DNA of 64,000 nucleotides, from positions 162,376,809-162,440,808 of the forward strand of contig OY998175.1 in the NCBI GenBank assembly GCA_963921935.1. The letters are read 5' to 3'. The position numbers were made by a program, and so were the translations under genes. Source of the DNA: Galeruca laticollis. Taxonomy: Eukaryota > Arthropoda > Insecta > Coleoptera > Chrysomelidae. How positions within the stretch are numbered: the first letter of the stretch is position 1; every line of letters starts with the position of its first letter. The notes beneath the pieces are model-generated. The model was not told the origin of the DNA and ran no database searches. It was given only the letters and a program-made list of their open reading frames with translations. Of this stretch, positions 43,997 through 55,512 are shown one piece after another.

Positions 43997-46444
43997 TATA
44001 GTCCATGAGCCTGCAAAAAACCTGACCTATCAAGTTACCGGATGAAGTATTTTTCAAATGATACTACTCACTACAACTATTGGAAAAATTATTTAGTGCC
44101 AGGGCAAAAATGGCCCATGAAATTGCTATACTTTTTCTACGGGACATTTTTTGTACATGAACTGTACCAATCGAGTAACCGCTTGAAACTGATTTTAAAA
44201 TTTAGTTTTAACCCTTTCGAGACGATTGGTACATATGCGTACCACCAAATTGTGAACCAGGTCTGCGAGGGCTTTTTGCTATTTGTTTTGGTATCAGAAC
44301 GTACCTTGCAGTCTCTTAAAGGTTTATCGTATTTGAGCAGGTGATAGTTTATGCTGAAGGTGCGGGATTTTTTTGTTAACTTCACATTATTTCATTCTTT
44401 ACTAGTGGATGTCGCAGAAACTGATACATGTGAAGTAAATTCACTAGATATATAAACAACGATATAACATTTTTTTCATGTGGTGAGTGTATATTTATTT
44501 TGTAAATAGTGTTTAGAACGGAAATATCAATCTCAGTACATATGTGTACTACTTGTCTTGGTTGGTGGTCCTTATATGTACCAACAGTCCAATTGATGAA
44601 CATCAACACATCAACAATTTAATAACAGGTATGGATCGAAGATGACTACTTACTTATAGTGAACTGGAAGAGGTCGTGAATGAAATGTCTGATACTCCAA
44701 CTGAATCAAATGATAGTGATGTTGATTACGAGTCTTCTGTAGAAAATTCTGAACATCAGGATTCTCATTCTGATGAGAAAACTAAGAGTAAAATACCGAA
44801 TGCGAGAACGAATCGGAAGATGACCAAACTTAAAATCCTATCCAGAATGAAATTTCTAAAATAACTGATGAGGTGAATGCAGATCATTCAAATTCTTTTA
44901 TTCTGTGGTTACAACCTGATGATCATTTTGTTCCCAAGCAGAAAATATCCATTGAGCGGAATTGTAAATTTTGCCCAGGACTGAATAGAGTATGTCAACA
45001 TATGAAATATTCAAAAAAATATTTCCACCTTTACCATATATACACATCGCGCAATACACCAATGAAAGAATCTATAGAGAATCTAACAGGAATGCTCGGT
45101 TGAAAAACACTGATCACGATGAAATCAAAATCGTACTCATTTGCATGGTGGTTATGGGCTACAACCATGTTCCACACATCAGTGATTATTGGTCCAACCA
45201 TGAATCTTTGAGTAATAAGTCCGTAAAATGCGATATTTCGAGATATATTCTAATTTGTATCTTCGAAATTTATCTTAGCATCAACAAAAAGCCTACTGAT
45301 TGCTCTAAGACATACTTATAGACGACATCATTTACTGTCTCAAATATACCTTCCAAAAGAATCGCCAAGATAGCTGTTATCAAAGTATAGATGAGTCAAT
45401 TACCAAATTCAAGGGACGGTCGTCCCTCAAACAATACATGCCGCTAAAACCTGTGAAGAGGTAAATCAAGATGTGACTGTCATCAGATTCATTTACAGGA
45501 TATACTTACGATTTCAATATATGTACAAAGAAAAAGAAGTTGAATATCAAGAAGGTACCCTTGGTGAAAGAGTTGTACACAAACTTGTGGAAACTGTCAG
45601 TGAAAAAGACATTACATTTTGCTTTGATCGGTTTTACACCTCAGTGACTCTGCTTCAAAATCTAGGTTTATGCGGTATTGGGTATTTGTAATCAGTACCG
45701 AAAAAATATTTACCCAAAATCGAAGAGGAATTAGATAAAGGAAATAGTAACTTTCAATGCAACAATGAAGGACTGATGTTTGTCAAATAGCAAGACGCAA
45801 AAGATGTTTACCGTAGACACATACGGCAGGAACTGAAATGTTGTGCAATGTTGCCACTTTTGGTTACAACAAATACTTGCATAAAATGTATGTAAGAATA
45901 TGCATCTATTAAATAAAATTCAAGTATTTTAAATTAATTTCAAATGCATAAATTAGTATGACTTTTTTTTGCATAACTTTTTAACAACTTTTCAATTAAA
46001 CTTCTAATTTCATTTTTCCTGCAACTAAAGAGACTTTGTATATATGGCAAAGCGGTGGAAGTGTCCGCAAGTGAACTTAGAATGTAACTCGATGTTTGAG
46101 GCAAGAACGAATCAAAACAAACATATTTATTTTATGTGTTAATCTGATACTTAGACCGCAATTCAACAAAATGGTGGAAAAACGTGTCGTGCCATGCGGT
46201 GAGCATCAGATTTAACGAGGCACTTGTTTATATTTTACTAAATTTTAAAATCAGTTTCAAGCGGTTACTCGATTGGTGCAGTTCATGTACAAAAAATGTC
46301 CTGTAGAAAAAATATAGCAAGTTTATGGACCATTTTTGCCCTGGTACTTAATGATTTGTTTAATAGTTATAGTGAGTAGTAGTATCATTTGAAAAATATT
46401 TCATCCGATAGGCCAGGTTTTTTGCAGCCAGCTCTTGGTCTATT
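43997..46444. mobile_element. Inverted-repeat unit carrying a piggyBac remnant
   Basis: The left arm 43997-44206 and the right arm 46237-46444 are inverted copies (TATAGTCCATGAGC-CTGCAAAAAACCTG ... GATTTTAAAATTTAGT). They diverge exactly where TTAA and the piggyBac end begin on the left (44208). Either a piggyBac landed inside an element with 210-bp ends, or the arms were duplicated around it. No duplication of the outer flanks was found. Confidence 0.65.
44212..45830 (+). pseudogene. piggyBac-like element and transposase (PB2)
   Basis: TTAA (44208-44211) is followed by CCCTTTCGAGACGATTGG and the near-palindrome GGTACATATGCGTACC (44228-44243). The transposase starts ATG GAT CGA AGA then TGA at 44643, and continues LLTYSELEEVVNEMSDTPTE with an acidic N-terminus. 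Core motifs: RNARLKNTDHDEIKIVLICM, DYWSNHESLSNKSVKCDISR (about 45185), QSIDESITKFKGRSSLKQYM (about 45378; first catalytic Asp) and FCFDRFYTSVTLLQNL (about 45619; second). Several frames and stops. The C-terminal cysteine domain and right end are not found. Confidence 0.85.
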
Positions 46445-46740
46445 ATGCACGCTTTTAGTTTCAACATGCTATAGTCTAACAAACTAAAACTGAAATTAGT
46501 CAGCTACATAATCGGAACATAAACACATTCGACATCAAGGGCTAGTGGCGGAGGGATCTGAATTATTTATAATATTCTAATGTAATTATAATTTGAAATA
46601 TGAGTTATGTTTTGTTCTATACATCACTGCTGTGTTTGATATTTGATGAATACAAAATTTTTATGGTACAGTGATTATTCAAAGTACCTCATTAAAACGA
46701 TTTAGAGCGCTTCTGTTGATATGAAACTGTCACTATCGTT
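46445..46740. other. No gene seen
   Basis: AT-rich segment between the inverted-repeat unit and the Tc1-like remnant. Confidence 0.35.
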
Positions 46741-46744
46741 GCTA

Positions 46745-46912
46745 CTATTATCGGTCCCAACATTAAAAACGACTGGTTCAATAAGCGTATCCACTATAAA
46801 ATTTAATTCCCACATGCGGTTTTCCTCTTCGAACGGGGTTTAAAGCGGTCTTCCGTGCTAATTGGGTAACTTCATCTACGCCAACGCTACACGTCTGCGA
46901 TTTTAAATGTTA
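46745..46912 (-). pseudogene. Tc1-like transposase, C-terminal piece beyond the MITE
   Basis: Minus strand: TFKIADV directly follows the MITE target site and continues the frame of 47953-48776 once the MITE and one TTA are removed (HNITFKIADV). The following residues are decayed. An acidic end with GTDNSSNDSDSF can be read near 46765-46730. Confidence 0.6.
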
Positions 46913-47952
46913 TGCCGGGTCCAGACCAAGCAGACACAAAGTGAACACTATTTGAGACAAAATTGCGACAAAATTTTAAGTATTCAGACAAGACAAACTG
47001 TTCACACCACAAGGACAAATGTGAAACATAATTCAGTTGTTTAACCATGTGACGTTTCCACAAGGAAGAACATTTGAAAAATGCAGATTTATTGCTCTCT
47101 TCTTCATCCAATGTTGGAAAAATGAATGTTTTTGAATGAGACCATACGTGAAAAAGGGAGAAAGTTATTCCATAAATAAATTGTTAGTTCGGTTACGCGA
47201 GGATGATATTGGTGAAGTAGTGAGATTTTGAGAATCTGATGTGCCTCCTGCAGTTGCCAAATGACAAACTTGAATAGATGAGGCTTTGACTGGATGAAGA
47301 TCCATACTGAACGATGAAAATAAAACAATTTAATTTGTTTAAAACTCCATTTATTTGAACTAATGTTCAATTTAACCTTTAAAAAGTATCAGCAGTCAAT
47401 ATTTGTAATAATACCTGAAGTATGTGAAGCTTTAATTAACAGTCTTCGCGGTTACGTAATTATTTGTTGCGTTAATAAGTATCTCTAAGAAAACGCCATA
47501 TTTACTGTATGAAACTAATTTTTAATACAAAAGAAATCATTAACGCATTCGTAAAAAATAATTTGTCTCCTTAGTTTTTCCATTCAAAAGTTCAATTTCC
47601 TTCTTTTTCTTGGTTTGATATATACTGAGAATGCTATGTGTTGACACTGGGTGGATTTGAGAATAAATCTTTTGTGTACTAATTGCTATGGAACTAAATT
47701 TGTGTAATTTTCCACTGATTTACTGGTCTCTTACTTTTGTCAACGCTCATCATCCACACTGCGCTGACAACTTGTCTTAAAATATGTGGGCAAAATAGAG
47801 ACTCTTTGATCTTTACCGACTCGAGACGGGACTTGCAAAACAAAAATATGGCATAAATGTTGCATAAATGTATTGGATTTGTCGCCACTTTGTCGCGAAT
47901 CATGAATATATTTGTCTTGTGATTGTTTTGTCTGCTTGGTCTGGACCCGACA
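46913..47952. mobile_element. TTA-flanked MITE, PIF/Harbinger-type candidate
   Basis: Ends TGCCGGGTCCAGACCAAGCA (46913) and the inverse TGCTTGGTCTGGACCCGACA (to 47952), with TTA on both sides (46910-46912 and 47953-47955). The inverted similarity extends weakly for some 70-80 bp. A 3-bp TWA duplication is the signature of the PIF/Harbinger superfamily. The 1,040-bp interior has no transposase. It split the Tc1-like gene precisely. Confidence 0.75.
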
Positions 47953-48776
47953 TTATATTGTGGCGCGCCACGTACCTCTGTGCCCAAATACGTTCTATAG
48001 CATTAAGTTCGCAATGATGCGGTGGCAATCGTAGAACTGCCATACCGCGTCTACGAGCTATTTCATCGACATCGTGTTGAACGTAATTGGCTCGATGTAA
48101 TTTTACAGTTGCCATTAACTCTACTTTAATTGCAGTATCATCGTATCCAGTTCCTTTTGCACGAAGCTATTGTTGCATTTCAGCTTTTCGACTGTTTGAA
48201 GTGGTAATCTTCAACACGTTGCAGGACGGACTCAAACCACAGTTCGAAGTGACCTGCGTCCATGTCCTTGTAATAGTCGCCAGTTTTTTTAGATACAAAG
48301 ATCATGCTACTTTCCTCCAGAAATCCACTGTCACTTCCTATATGAGTTACTACAAGCCGCTGTCCTTTGCCTATTGGTGCTTGAAAACATGTCGATAAAT
48401 ATTAAAGAACAGCTTTCCGAGTGCTTTTGTGATAGTTGCGTCCACTCATACTTTTTCAACCGTATGTCCATGTCTCGTCTAAATAGTAAATATTTCGATA
48501 TTGTGTGCGAATTTCTGCCTTTTCACGGAGGTAGATTCGTCGCACGCTGAGTATTTCCTGTCTTTCTATCAATGTCGATTTCGTGTTATGCTTAGCAAAG
48601 CCAAAGTTAAGTTTGTGCAATTGTTTGCGTAAGATTTCACGACTCATGTTGGGAATTACGTCGTTGTCTTTGATTGCAGCAAATATCTTGTTGATACTCG
48701 GAATTTCTTTATTAATATAAAAATTATGTACTGTTCGTCTTATAAATACTCTTGTTAATTTCATCAAATTAAACAC
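47953..48776 (-). pseudogene. Tc1-like (DDE_3 type) transposase, main part
   Basis: Minus strand. 48776-48456 reads IRRTVHNFYINKEIPSINKI and RREIL-type helix-turn-helix text, ending YRNIYYLDETW (first catalytic Asp region). 48115-47956 reads HDVDEIARRRGMAVLRLPPH then HCELNAIERIWAQ, the region of the last acidic catalytic residue. Between them several stops occur and the second Asp is not readable. The N-terminal HTH part is cut near the BEL insertion point. This gene family is common in insect genomes. Confidence 0.8.
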
Positions 48777-48835
48777 TTGAGGAAGTAGGAATTGGTGTGG
48801 TATTATCCTTCAATTCGTACAGTATTTTTTATTAC

Positions 48836-49296
48836 TGTTCGCGCCAGTCTCTTATTTTCCATAAAATTCGGCGCGCCGCTCATGGATTATTTTCGTTAAA
48901 TTTCAATACTGAGTTTTTGTACATTTTGATAAAGGACTAGTTTTTAATTCTGGTCATTAACGCTTTCGTTGAGGAACAGTTCGTTTCAAGTATTTCTAAA
49001 AATTATTCTCTCATTGTTAAATCGCTGAAAATTAGTTAAAACCGCGACGTATGTCCAGTTTATTTTGTTTTACTTTTTTATTCGCAAATATAGACATTGC
49101 AATAAACTTTAGTTAAAGTCACAAAGGCCAGTACTTTCCTTCTAGAAGTCAAAGCGATCGATTGTGGAAACTGATAGTGTGTTGCAGATACCGGCATCTT
49201 TGGTAACTACATTTGAATTAGAGTTTATTGTATATGTTGACGATTCACTAATTGCATAACCAACACAACTACAGTCCATTGTCTTTGGAGCTAACA
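48836..49296 (+). repeat. BEL 5' LTR
   Basis: Starts TGTTCGCGCCAGTCTCTTAT, ends GGAGCTAACA. TTTTAGTCCAGTACGAGACG follows directly and is the position of the primer-binding site; the tRNA was not identified. Confidence 0.92.
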
Positions 49297-49754
49297 TTTT
49301 AGTCCAGTACGAGACGGATATTGTTCTATACTGCAGTTAGGGAATCAACTTATATTTGCGAATATTTTCATATATCTTTCACTCACCGCATTTTTCGAAT
49401 CCATTAAAAATTTATTTTATTTTAAAATTGGAACAAATTTACTACGTTTATCGGACTCGTGTTGAATAAAAACTAGAAATAGTTTAACTGGTTTATTCAT
49501 CATTGTCAAATTCTTGTTTTATTACTGAATTTGCCGTCGTCTATACACTGGTTTTTGATTCTATAAATTTTATCTGCTAGATCTCGAGTTAATTAATTAG
49601 TGATTATTCACTTTCAAAACATTTTACGTTTACCAGGGCAGGACGATACATTTTCAAACTATTAAATTTATTCTTGAGTTGTTTATATATCTTTCATTTC
49701 TTATTCCTTATCAACTGTTTCTTGTTCATTGTAAGTTAATTTACGTTTATCAAA

Positions 49755-50785
49755 ATGGCCACTGAAGAAAAGAATCATAAATTAATGATGCAATACGTAG
49801 CAAGGCGACAAATGATTTTCTCCGATGCTACTAGCAGCTGGAATGCAGTTAAAGATTGCACTTATGAGCAAATTGCTGTTGCGCAGGTATATCATGATGA
49901 TACCGCGCGATTGCAAGATGATTTTAAACTTATCAATGATAAGGTCTGTGATCTGAACTGTCTCCTACCCCTAGCGGATAACGTCGATACAGAAGCACCT
50001 TCCAATGCTTTTCGCACCATTCTTTTTAAAATAAGAGCCAAGTTTGTACAACTTAATAGTAAAAAACCGACTCCAACCACTACTCCTGTCAGTCAGAGCT
50101 CTCAAAGTAATGTTGCATTATCTAAAATTCATTTACCGACTTTTTATGGTGACATTGAGAAATGGCCTGAATTCTTCGCACTGTTTCAATCCTTTATACA
50201 TAATAGCACGTCTCTCTCCCCTATCGAAAAGTTCCATTTCTTACGCTCCAACCTGAAGTGCGGAAGTGCTCTCTCAGTTGTTTCCAGCTTACAGCTAACA
50301 GGTGAAAATTTCGAATTAGCTTATACGACCCTGGTCAACATATCAATCTCCCCGAGAATAGCTCAAGCCTATTTAAATAAAATTCTCAAATTCAAACCAA
50401 TTTCTTCTAATTCACTCAGCAATTTGAAACATTTTCACAAGACGCATAAAAATTCCGTACAGGCTATTAAAGCATTATCCATCGATGATCTAGCCAACTT
50501 TATTATTAAATAATCTTGATGCACGTACCGCTAAAGCCTTCGAAGATCGACAATCTTCAGAAGGAGTTCAGCGATTTGATGATTTGTTGGAATTCGGAAT
50601 ACATCAGATCAAAACATTGGAAATAATCTCTACCCCTGCAAGTTCTAACCCCATTACTCGTACCACGGTCGCTTCTAGATCAAATTCATTCATTGCCAGT
50701 CGCAATTCAATTTCTTCAGATTCAAATTCACATCGTTCTATTCACTCCGATTCAAAAATCCTCTCTTCACTGAGCAAAATACCCT
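49755..50785 (+). pseudogene. BEL gag (DUF1759-like), frameshifted
   Basis: From the ATG at 49755: a helical N-terminus, a Ser/Thr/Pro linker (about residue 110), then LSKIHLPTFYGDIEKWPEFF and FHFLRSNLKCGSAL, the conserved core of BEL Gag. The frame ends at TAA 50511. A one-base shift continues LDARTAKAFEDRQSSEGVQR and LLEFGIHQIKTLEI to 50787, where the inserted segment starts. Without the shift and insertion it would join the zinc knuckles at about 52470. Confidence 0.85.
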
Positions 50786-50789
50786 AATT

Positions 50790-52440
50790 AGATTTCTTCC
50801 TTAAAATACCCTTAATAACTGGTACAAAAAATCAAATAGTGGTTAAAATAATTCAAGTGATTACTAGCATGTGCATAATTATCACAAGTATGTTGACTTT
50901 GTTGAAACATTTTTATAACAGTTATTCGATAAAATGATGTAGTTAACTGGAAATCTAATTGCTGTTATTATAGTCATTTCGTTATAGACCTCATTGAATT
51001 GTTTCAATTCAGCACCTACTAGTCCTAATTAGGTATCCACTTAACACTATTCAGTCCCTACAAAATAGATCACCTACTTACAATTATGCAGTCCTCGTAT
51101 AACGGTTATTAAGATATCGAATAATTTTTTTGAAAGAAACGGCTGTTTAGCATCGAAATGCAGTTTTTTCTGGTCCGAACATTACCGATGTGATTGTCGA
51201 TCTCGTCTTATTGGTTATTTGTGGTTGGAACCTTGGAACACCCGCGCGCCGCGAATTTCACTTTCACATTTGGTTTAGGAGTGTTGAGTGTTGAAAGTTT
51301 GTGTGCGGTGTAGGTGATTATTTGCAGTTTTTGCAATTAACTGTGAGGTTAGGTTGAATACGCCAACAGTGTTAAATTGGGTTGAGTATATAAATGGCGT
51401 TCAAAAACCTATTAATACAGTGTCGATTAAGTGACTATATATCTGACTATGTTCACGTCTCTTATACACCAATCAATCGAAATACTAAAACATTTATAAG
51501 TATGTAAAAATTACGTATCTCATCCTTCTTTAAGTTTATTTTGTAGAAAACATTTTTATTTGAATTGTTGTATTTTTGTTATAAGCTTCTTCAATCTAAG
51601 AATTTTTGGGGGCTTTGATATCTAAACTTAACTGGAAAATATGTTTATTTGATTTTATATCTATCATGTTGTATTTTTGTAGTTATCTATAGTTAGTTCC
51701 ATTAATTTAAATATTTTGTTATATTTTGTTAATATAAATGTTTTATAGCAAATTTATACCGTTTTATTTAAAAATATCAGATAATTATTCGAAAATATAG
51801 TAATCTTTATTGTATTATAGTCTAACCGCTATTAGAAAAGTTTATAATACTTATAAAAGTGCACTCGATATCGGTTATATGACATATCATATTCTTAAAA
51901 ACATCTAATAACGTTGACTTTTTACCAGTATAATTTTTTCTAGAAAATCCCATAATCTAAATTCAGTGCCCTCGATTCCGATTGTACAAAATTCCGTTTG
52001 TTATTTGAAAATCTAATAACCTTTACTATATGACAGTACAATTGCTACTAGAAAAGCCGATAATATTTATTAAGTGCACTCAATAACAATTATATGAAAT
52101 TATGTTTTTTATTTGAAAATCTAGTAACCTTCACTATATGACAATATGGTTGCTATTAGAAAATCCTCTAATATCTATTAAGCTCACTCGATAACAGTTG
52201 GACGATATTCTGTTTTTTATTTGAACATCTAGTAACGTTTACTATAGGACAGTATGATTGCTATTAGAATATCTTATAATACTTATTAAGTGCACTCGAT
52301 AACGGTTATACGAAATTCTTAAAAATTATATCTATTAACAGTTATTCAGTGGTGTCCAACAAAGTGACTTTAATAACCATAATCATGAACTTACTTGACG
52401 CCTATTTCATGCAAGTTTCTAATAACTGTTATTCAATTTT
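50790..52440. mobile_element. Insertion in BEL gag with a minisatellite core
   Basis: About 1.65 kb that interrupts gag between the Ser-rich region and the zinc knuckles. It carries many ATAAC-x-GTTAT words (near 50918, 51108, 52305, 52335, 52422) and five tandem units of about 108 bp (51791-52330). No transposase frame. A non-autonomous element with a tandem-repeat centre, as in DINE/Helentron-like families, is one reading; ends and class are not established. Confidence 0.55.
51791..52330 (+). repeat. Tandem array, five units of about 108 bp
   Basis: Unit starts at about 51791, 51898, 52007, 52114 and 52222 with GAAAATCTAATAAC-CTTTACT, continuing TATGACAGTA...GCTATTAGAAAA...TTATTAAGTGCACTCGATAA. 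Units differ at many sites; the last two are closest. Confidence 0.85.
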
Positions 52441-52469
52441 TGCTAACGGTTAATGGAAATTTCTTTCAG

Positions 52470-53533
52470 TGTTGTATATTTTGTCACAAAGCACACTCAT
52501 TGTCCTCCTGCTCCGCATTTTTTCCTCTTTCTCGAGATGAAAAGATCGATTTTATCAAGAAACACACACGTTGTTTCAACTGTTTAGGTTCCCATCTGAA
52601 ATATCAATGTAAATCTACATCTGGCTGCTGTACATGCAATTCTCGTAATCATCATACTCTTTTGCACCCCTTTCAATTAGACAATTCAGGTAACGGTTCC
52701 GCGTCCAATGGCACCTCGGATCATGTCAATCATGAATCCAATATTGCATCCATTTCCTCTGTCGAACAACCCGCATCTGCTTCTACGCTCTCGTTTAGTT
52801 GTGCGACCACAACGCCTCTGGCAACATTTTTAGGTACCTTTCGTGCACGCATCTTAGATGAGCGCAAAGGTTACATTCCCGTACGGGGAGTTATTGACCC
52901 CGGATCACAACTCTCCTTTATCTCAAAGCGTTTTCCTAACCAGTTGAGTCAAAAGATACATGATCTGCCAGTTTCCGTATCAGGCATTGGCGGACACTTC
53001 TCTACCTCTCCCGGTACTATCCAATGCCAACTTTTCTCCAGACGTTCTCCAAATCATATCGACACAAACCCATCAGTGGTTTCTCATATTACTGATCACT
53101 TACCTCCTCTAACATTAGTACCGAAGTTGCTCGTGCTTTTCGATATTTAACTTTAGCTGATCCTAAATTGTATCGCTCAGACAAAATAGACTTACTTTTG
53201 GGTGCCGACGTCTACTCCCAGTTATTACTACCTCAACCTTTTGTTCCCAGCTCTTTTGGCCCGGTCGCAATTAGCACTATATTTGGTTGGACAATTATTG
53301 GTCCTATCCAAACACGTGATCGAAATCAACGAATCACCTCATTTATATCTACTTGTCAGATTTCCCACGACTTCAGCAAATTTTGGGAAATTGGAAATGT
53401 TTCGAATCTCACACCGCAAGATCCTCTTGACATTTTAGCAGAGCAACATTTCATCGCCACTCATAAACGAAATGAAGACGGCAGATATTCAGTTTCTCTG
53501 CCGATCAAACCAAAACGCGGCCCCCTTAACTAG
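52470..53533 (+). pseudogene. BEL zinc knuckles and aspartic protease (DUF1758-like)
   Basis: CCIFCHKAHSLSSC (about 52470) and TRCFNCLGSHLKYQCKSTSG (about 52568) are the Gag/Pol zinc knuckles. The protease motif reads GVIDPGSQLSFI (about 52889); the usual catalytic triplet is D-S/T-G, so the S/T is replaced by P. A frameshift near 53150 leads to KIDLLLGADVYSQLL and GPVAISTIFGWTIIGPI, the end of the protease domain. The frame stops at 53531. Confidence 0.85.
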
Positions 53534-53605
53534 TAATCAGAAGGTTGCTCGTTATTCACTTCTTCATTTTATCAAACGTCTTGATAAGACCCCATTCATC
53601 TTTAA

Positions 53606-53790
53606 TTGGAATACGAACAATTTCTACAAGAATACTTAGAATTAGGACACATGTCCAAGTGTCTGCAATCCACTCAGTATATTATTCCCCATCATGTAGT
53701 AACTAAACTTACAAATCATGGCAACAAAATCCGAGTAGTTTTCAATGCATCTAGTCTCGACTCTTCCGGTATATCCCTCCGCAGGTCCTT
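53606..53790 (+). pseudogene. BEL reverse transcriptase remnant
   Basis: YIIPHHVVTKLTNHGNKIRV then VFNASSLDSSGISL are the first blocks of Pao-type RT (Y-x-PHH-V...K-RVVF-A-S). The frame then joins directly to integrase linker sequence, so the RT palm with YxDD and the RNase H have been deleted. Confidence 0.8.
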
Positions 53791-53794
53791 TGAG

Positions 53795-54620
53795 CGTTAT
53801 TGTATTACAAAATGCATTACGTACAATCATCTTGCGCACGCAGTCACAACATTTTGCTGATGTTCTGCAGGAACTACGAGTCACTAAGACAGTTAATTCT
53901 CTTTGCAAATTGACCCCCTTTCTTGATGACCATGGGGTCCTAAGGGTGGGCGGTAGACTCAAAAACTCTTACCTAAATTACAATGCACAACATCCAATAT
54001 TATTGCCCCGATCAGGCCACCTCTCTATGCTCATATGCAAGAAGTATCATTCAACCGCCTTGCACGCTGGACCCTCCACGTGTCAAGCTTTAATCCGCGT
54101 TCAGTATTGGATTCTTTCATTACGTCAGCTTATACGTAAAGTCACCAACCCCTCACTTGTCATCGCTTTCGAGCTTCCACTATTCAGCCAATCATGGCCG
54201 ATTTACCTCCTTGTCGAGTTCATCCAGGTAGACCCTTTCTTAACACAGGTGTTGATTATGCCGGACCATTTCAAGTTCGTGCTTCTCGTCTTCGGAAAGC
54301 CACCGTTACCAAAGGCTACCTATGCGTTTTTGTTTCTACCGCGACTAAGGCTGGTGCCAACAGGCACATTCAAGAAGATTATCATTTCCTCCACACTCAG
54401 CATGACGAGATCTTGAGTACTTTGTCGCAGCGCGAAATTAAGTTGATTTTTAATCCTCCATCTGCCCCTAACTTTGGCGGGCTGTGGGAAGCAGTCGTCA
54501 AATCTATCAAGAATTTGTTATATCGCTTGTGTGCTGAAATTACCTTTACTGCGGAGGAGTATACCACTCTTTTTGCACGAATCGAAGCTATTCTCAATAG
54601 TCGACCTCTATGATCATTGT
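53795..54620 (+). pseudogene. BEL integrase, second Asp deleted
   Basis: GVLRVGGRLKNSYLNYNAQH then PILLPRSGHLSMLICKKYH and LHAGPSTCQALIRVQYWILS form the H2C2 zinc-binding region (53937-54120). In another frame GVDYAGPF (about 54251) carries the first catalytic Asp. FNPPSAPNFGGLWEAVVKSI (about 54450) carries the Glu. The region of SDNGTNF with the second Asp is absent: CVFVSTATKAGANRHIQED runs to LHTQHDEIL directly. Frameshift and deletion make it inactive. Confidence 0.88.
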
Positions 54621-54790
54621 CCTCAGACCCCAATGAAGCATCCATGTATCTCAGTCTTATCAAGACCTGAAATCCCTCTCTCGGAGGACATTTCATTAAC
54701 CTCCCGTTGGTAGACTATTTCACAGATTTCACAATCATTTTGGCGTCGTTGGTCTCGAGAATACCTTAATACATTGACTCAACGTACTAA

Positions 54791-55060
54791 GTGGACTTGG
54801 CTCATCCGCTCAAAACGGGCGACGTTGTAATATTGAAGGGAATTAACACTTCTCCCTCAACTTGGCCGTTGGTTCGCATTGCTGAACTGAAGTACGGCCA
54901 ATATGGTGTTTCACGACTTGTCGTCCTTCAAACTTCCACTGGCGTTCTTACACGTCCCGTTTATTTTTTTGTATCTTGTTTGTTACCACACATGGTAACC
55001 TTCTTTATTAGTTTCTCCATTCTTTAAAAGTTTCGCTTATCTCCCTAGTGCTAAAATTGG
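54791..55060 (+). pseudogene. BEL C-terminal domain (DUF5641-like)
   Basis: LKTGDVVILKGINTSPSTWP then LVRIAELKYGQYGVSRLVVL and TSTGVLTRPV fit the last BEL/Pao Pol domain (L-K-x-GD-V-V-x-x-x-x-N-x-P-x-x-x-WPL-x-R-I). It ends close to the G-rich tract GGTGGGCGATA just before the 3' LTR, the likely polypurine region. Confidence 0.85.
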
Positions 55061-55088
55061 ACAACCATTCCAATTTTGGTGGGCGATA

Positions 55089-55507
55089 TGTTCGCGCCAC
55101 TCTCTTATTTTCTATAAAATTCGGCGCGCCGCTCATGAATTATTTTCATTAAATTTCAATACTGAGTTTATGTACAATTTGATAAAGGACTAGTTTTTAA
55201 TTCTGGTCATTAACGCTTCTCTCATTGTTAAACCGCTGAACCTTAGTTAAAACTGCGACGTGTGACCAGTTTATTTTGTTTTACTTTTTTATTCGCAAAT
55301 ATTAGACATTGCAATAAACTTTAGTTAGTGTCACAAAGGCCAGGACTTTCCACTAGAAGTCAAAGCGATCGATTGTGGAAACTGATAGTGTGTTGCAGAC
55401 ACCGGCATCTTTGGTAAGTACATTTGAATTAGAGTTTATTGTATATGTTGACGATTCACAAATTGCATAACCAACACAACTACAGTCCATTGTCTTTAGA
55501 GCTAACA
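55089..55507 (+). repeat. BEL 3' LTR
   Basis: TGTTCGCGCCACTCTCTTAT ... GAGCTAACA. Relative to the 5' LTR it lacks about 42 bp between TTAACGCTT and CTCTCATTG and has point changes. Confidence 0.92.
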
Positions 55508-55512
55508 ATTAC

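Larger units (their letters stand above)
48836..55507 (+). mobile_element. BEL/Pao LTR retrotransposon with ATTAC target duplication
   Basis: LTRs 48836-49296 and 55089-55507, both TGTTCGCGCC...CTAACA, are flanked by ATTAC at 48831-48835 and 55508-55512, a perfect 5-bp duplication. The 5' LTR is longer by about 42 bp (around 48972-49013), so the 3' copy has a deletion. Gag, protease, a small RT remnant, integrase and the last domain are all on the plus strand. The RT palm and RNase H are gone, and a 1.65-kb foreign segment sits in gag. Confidence 0.93.
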
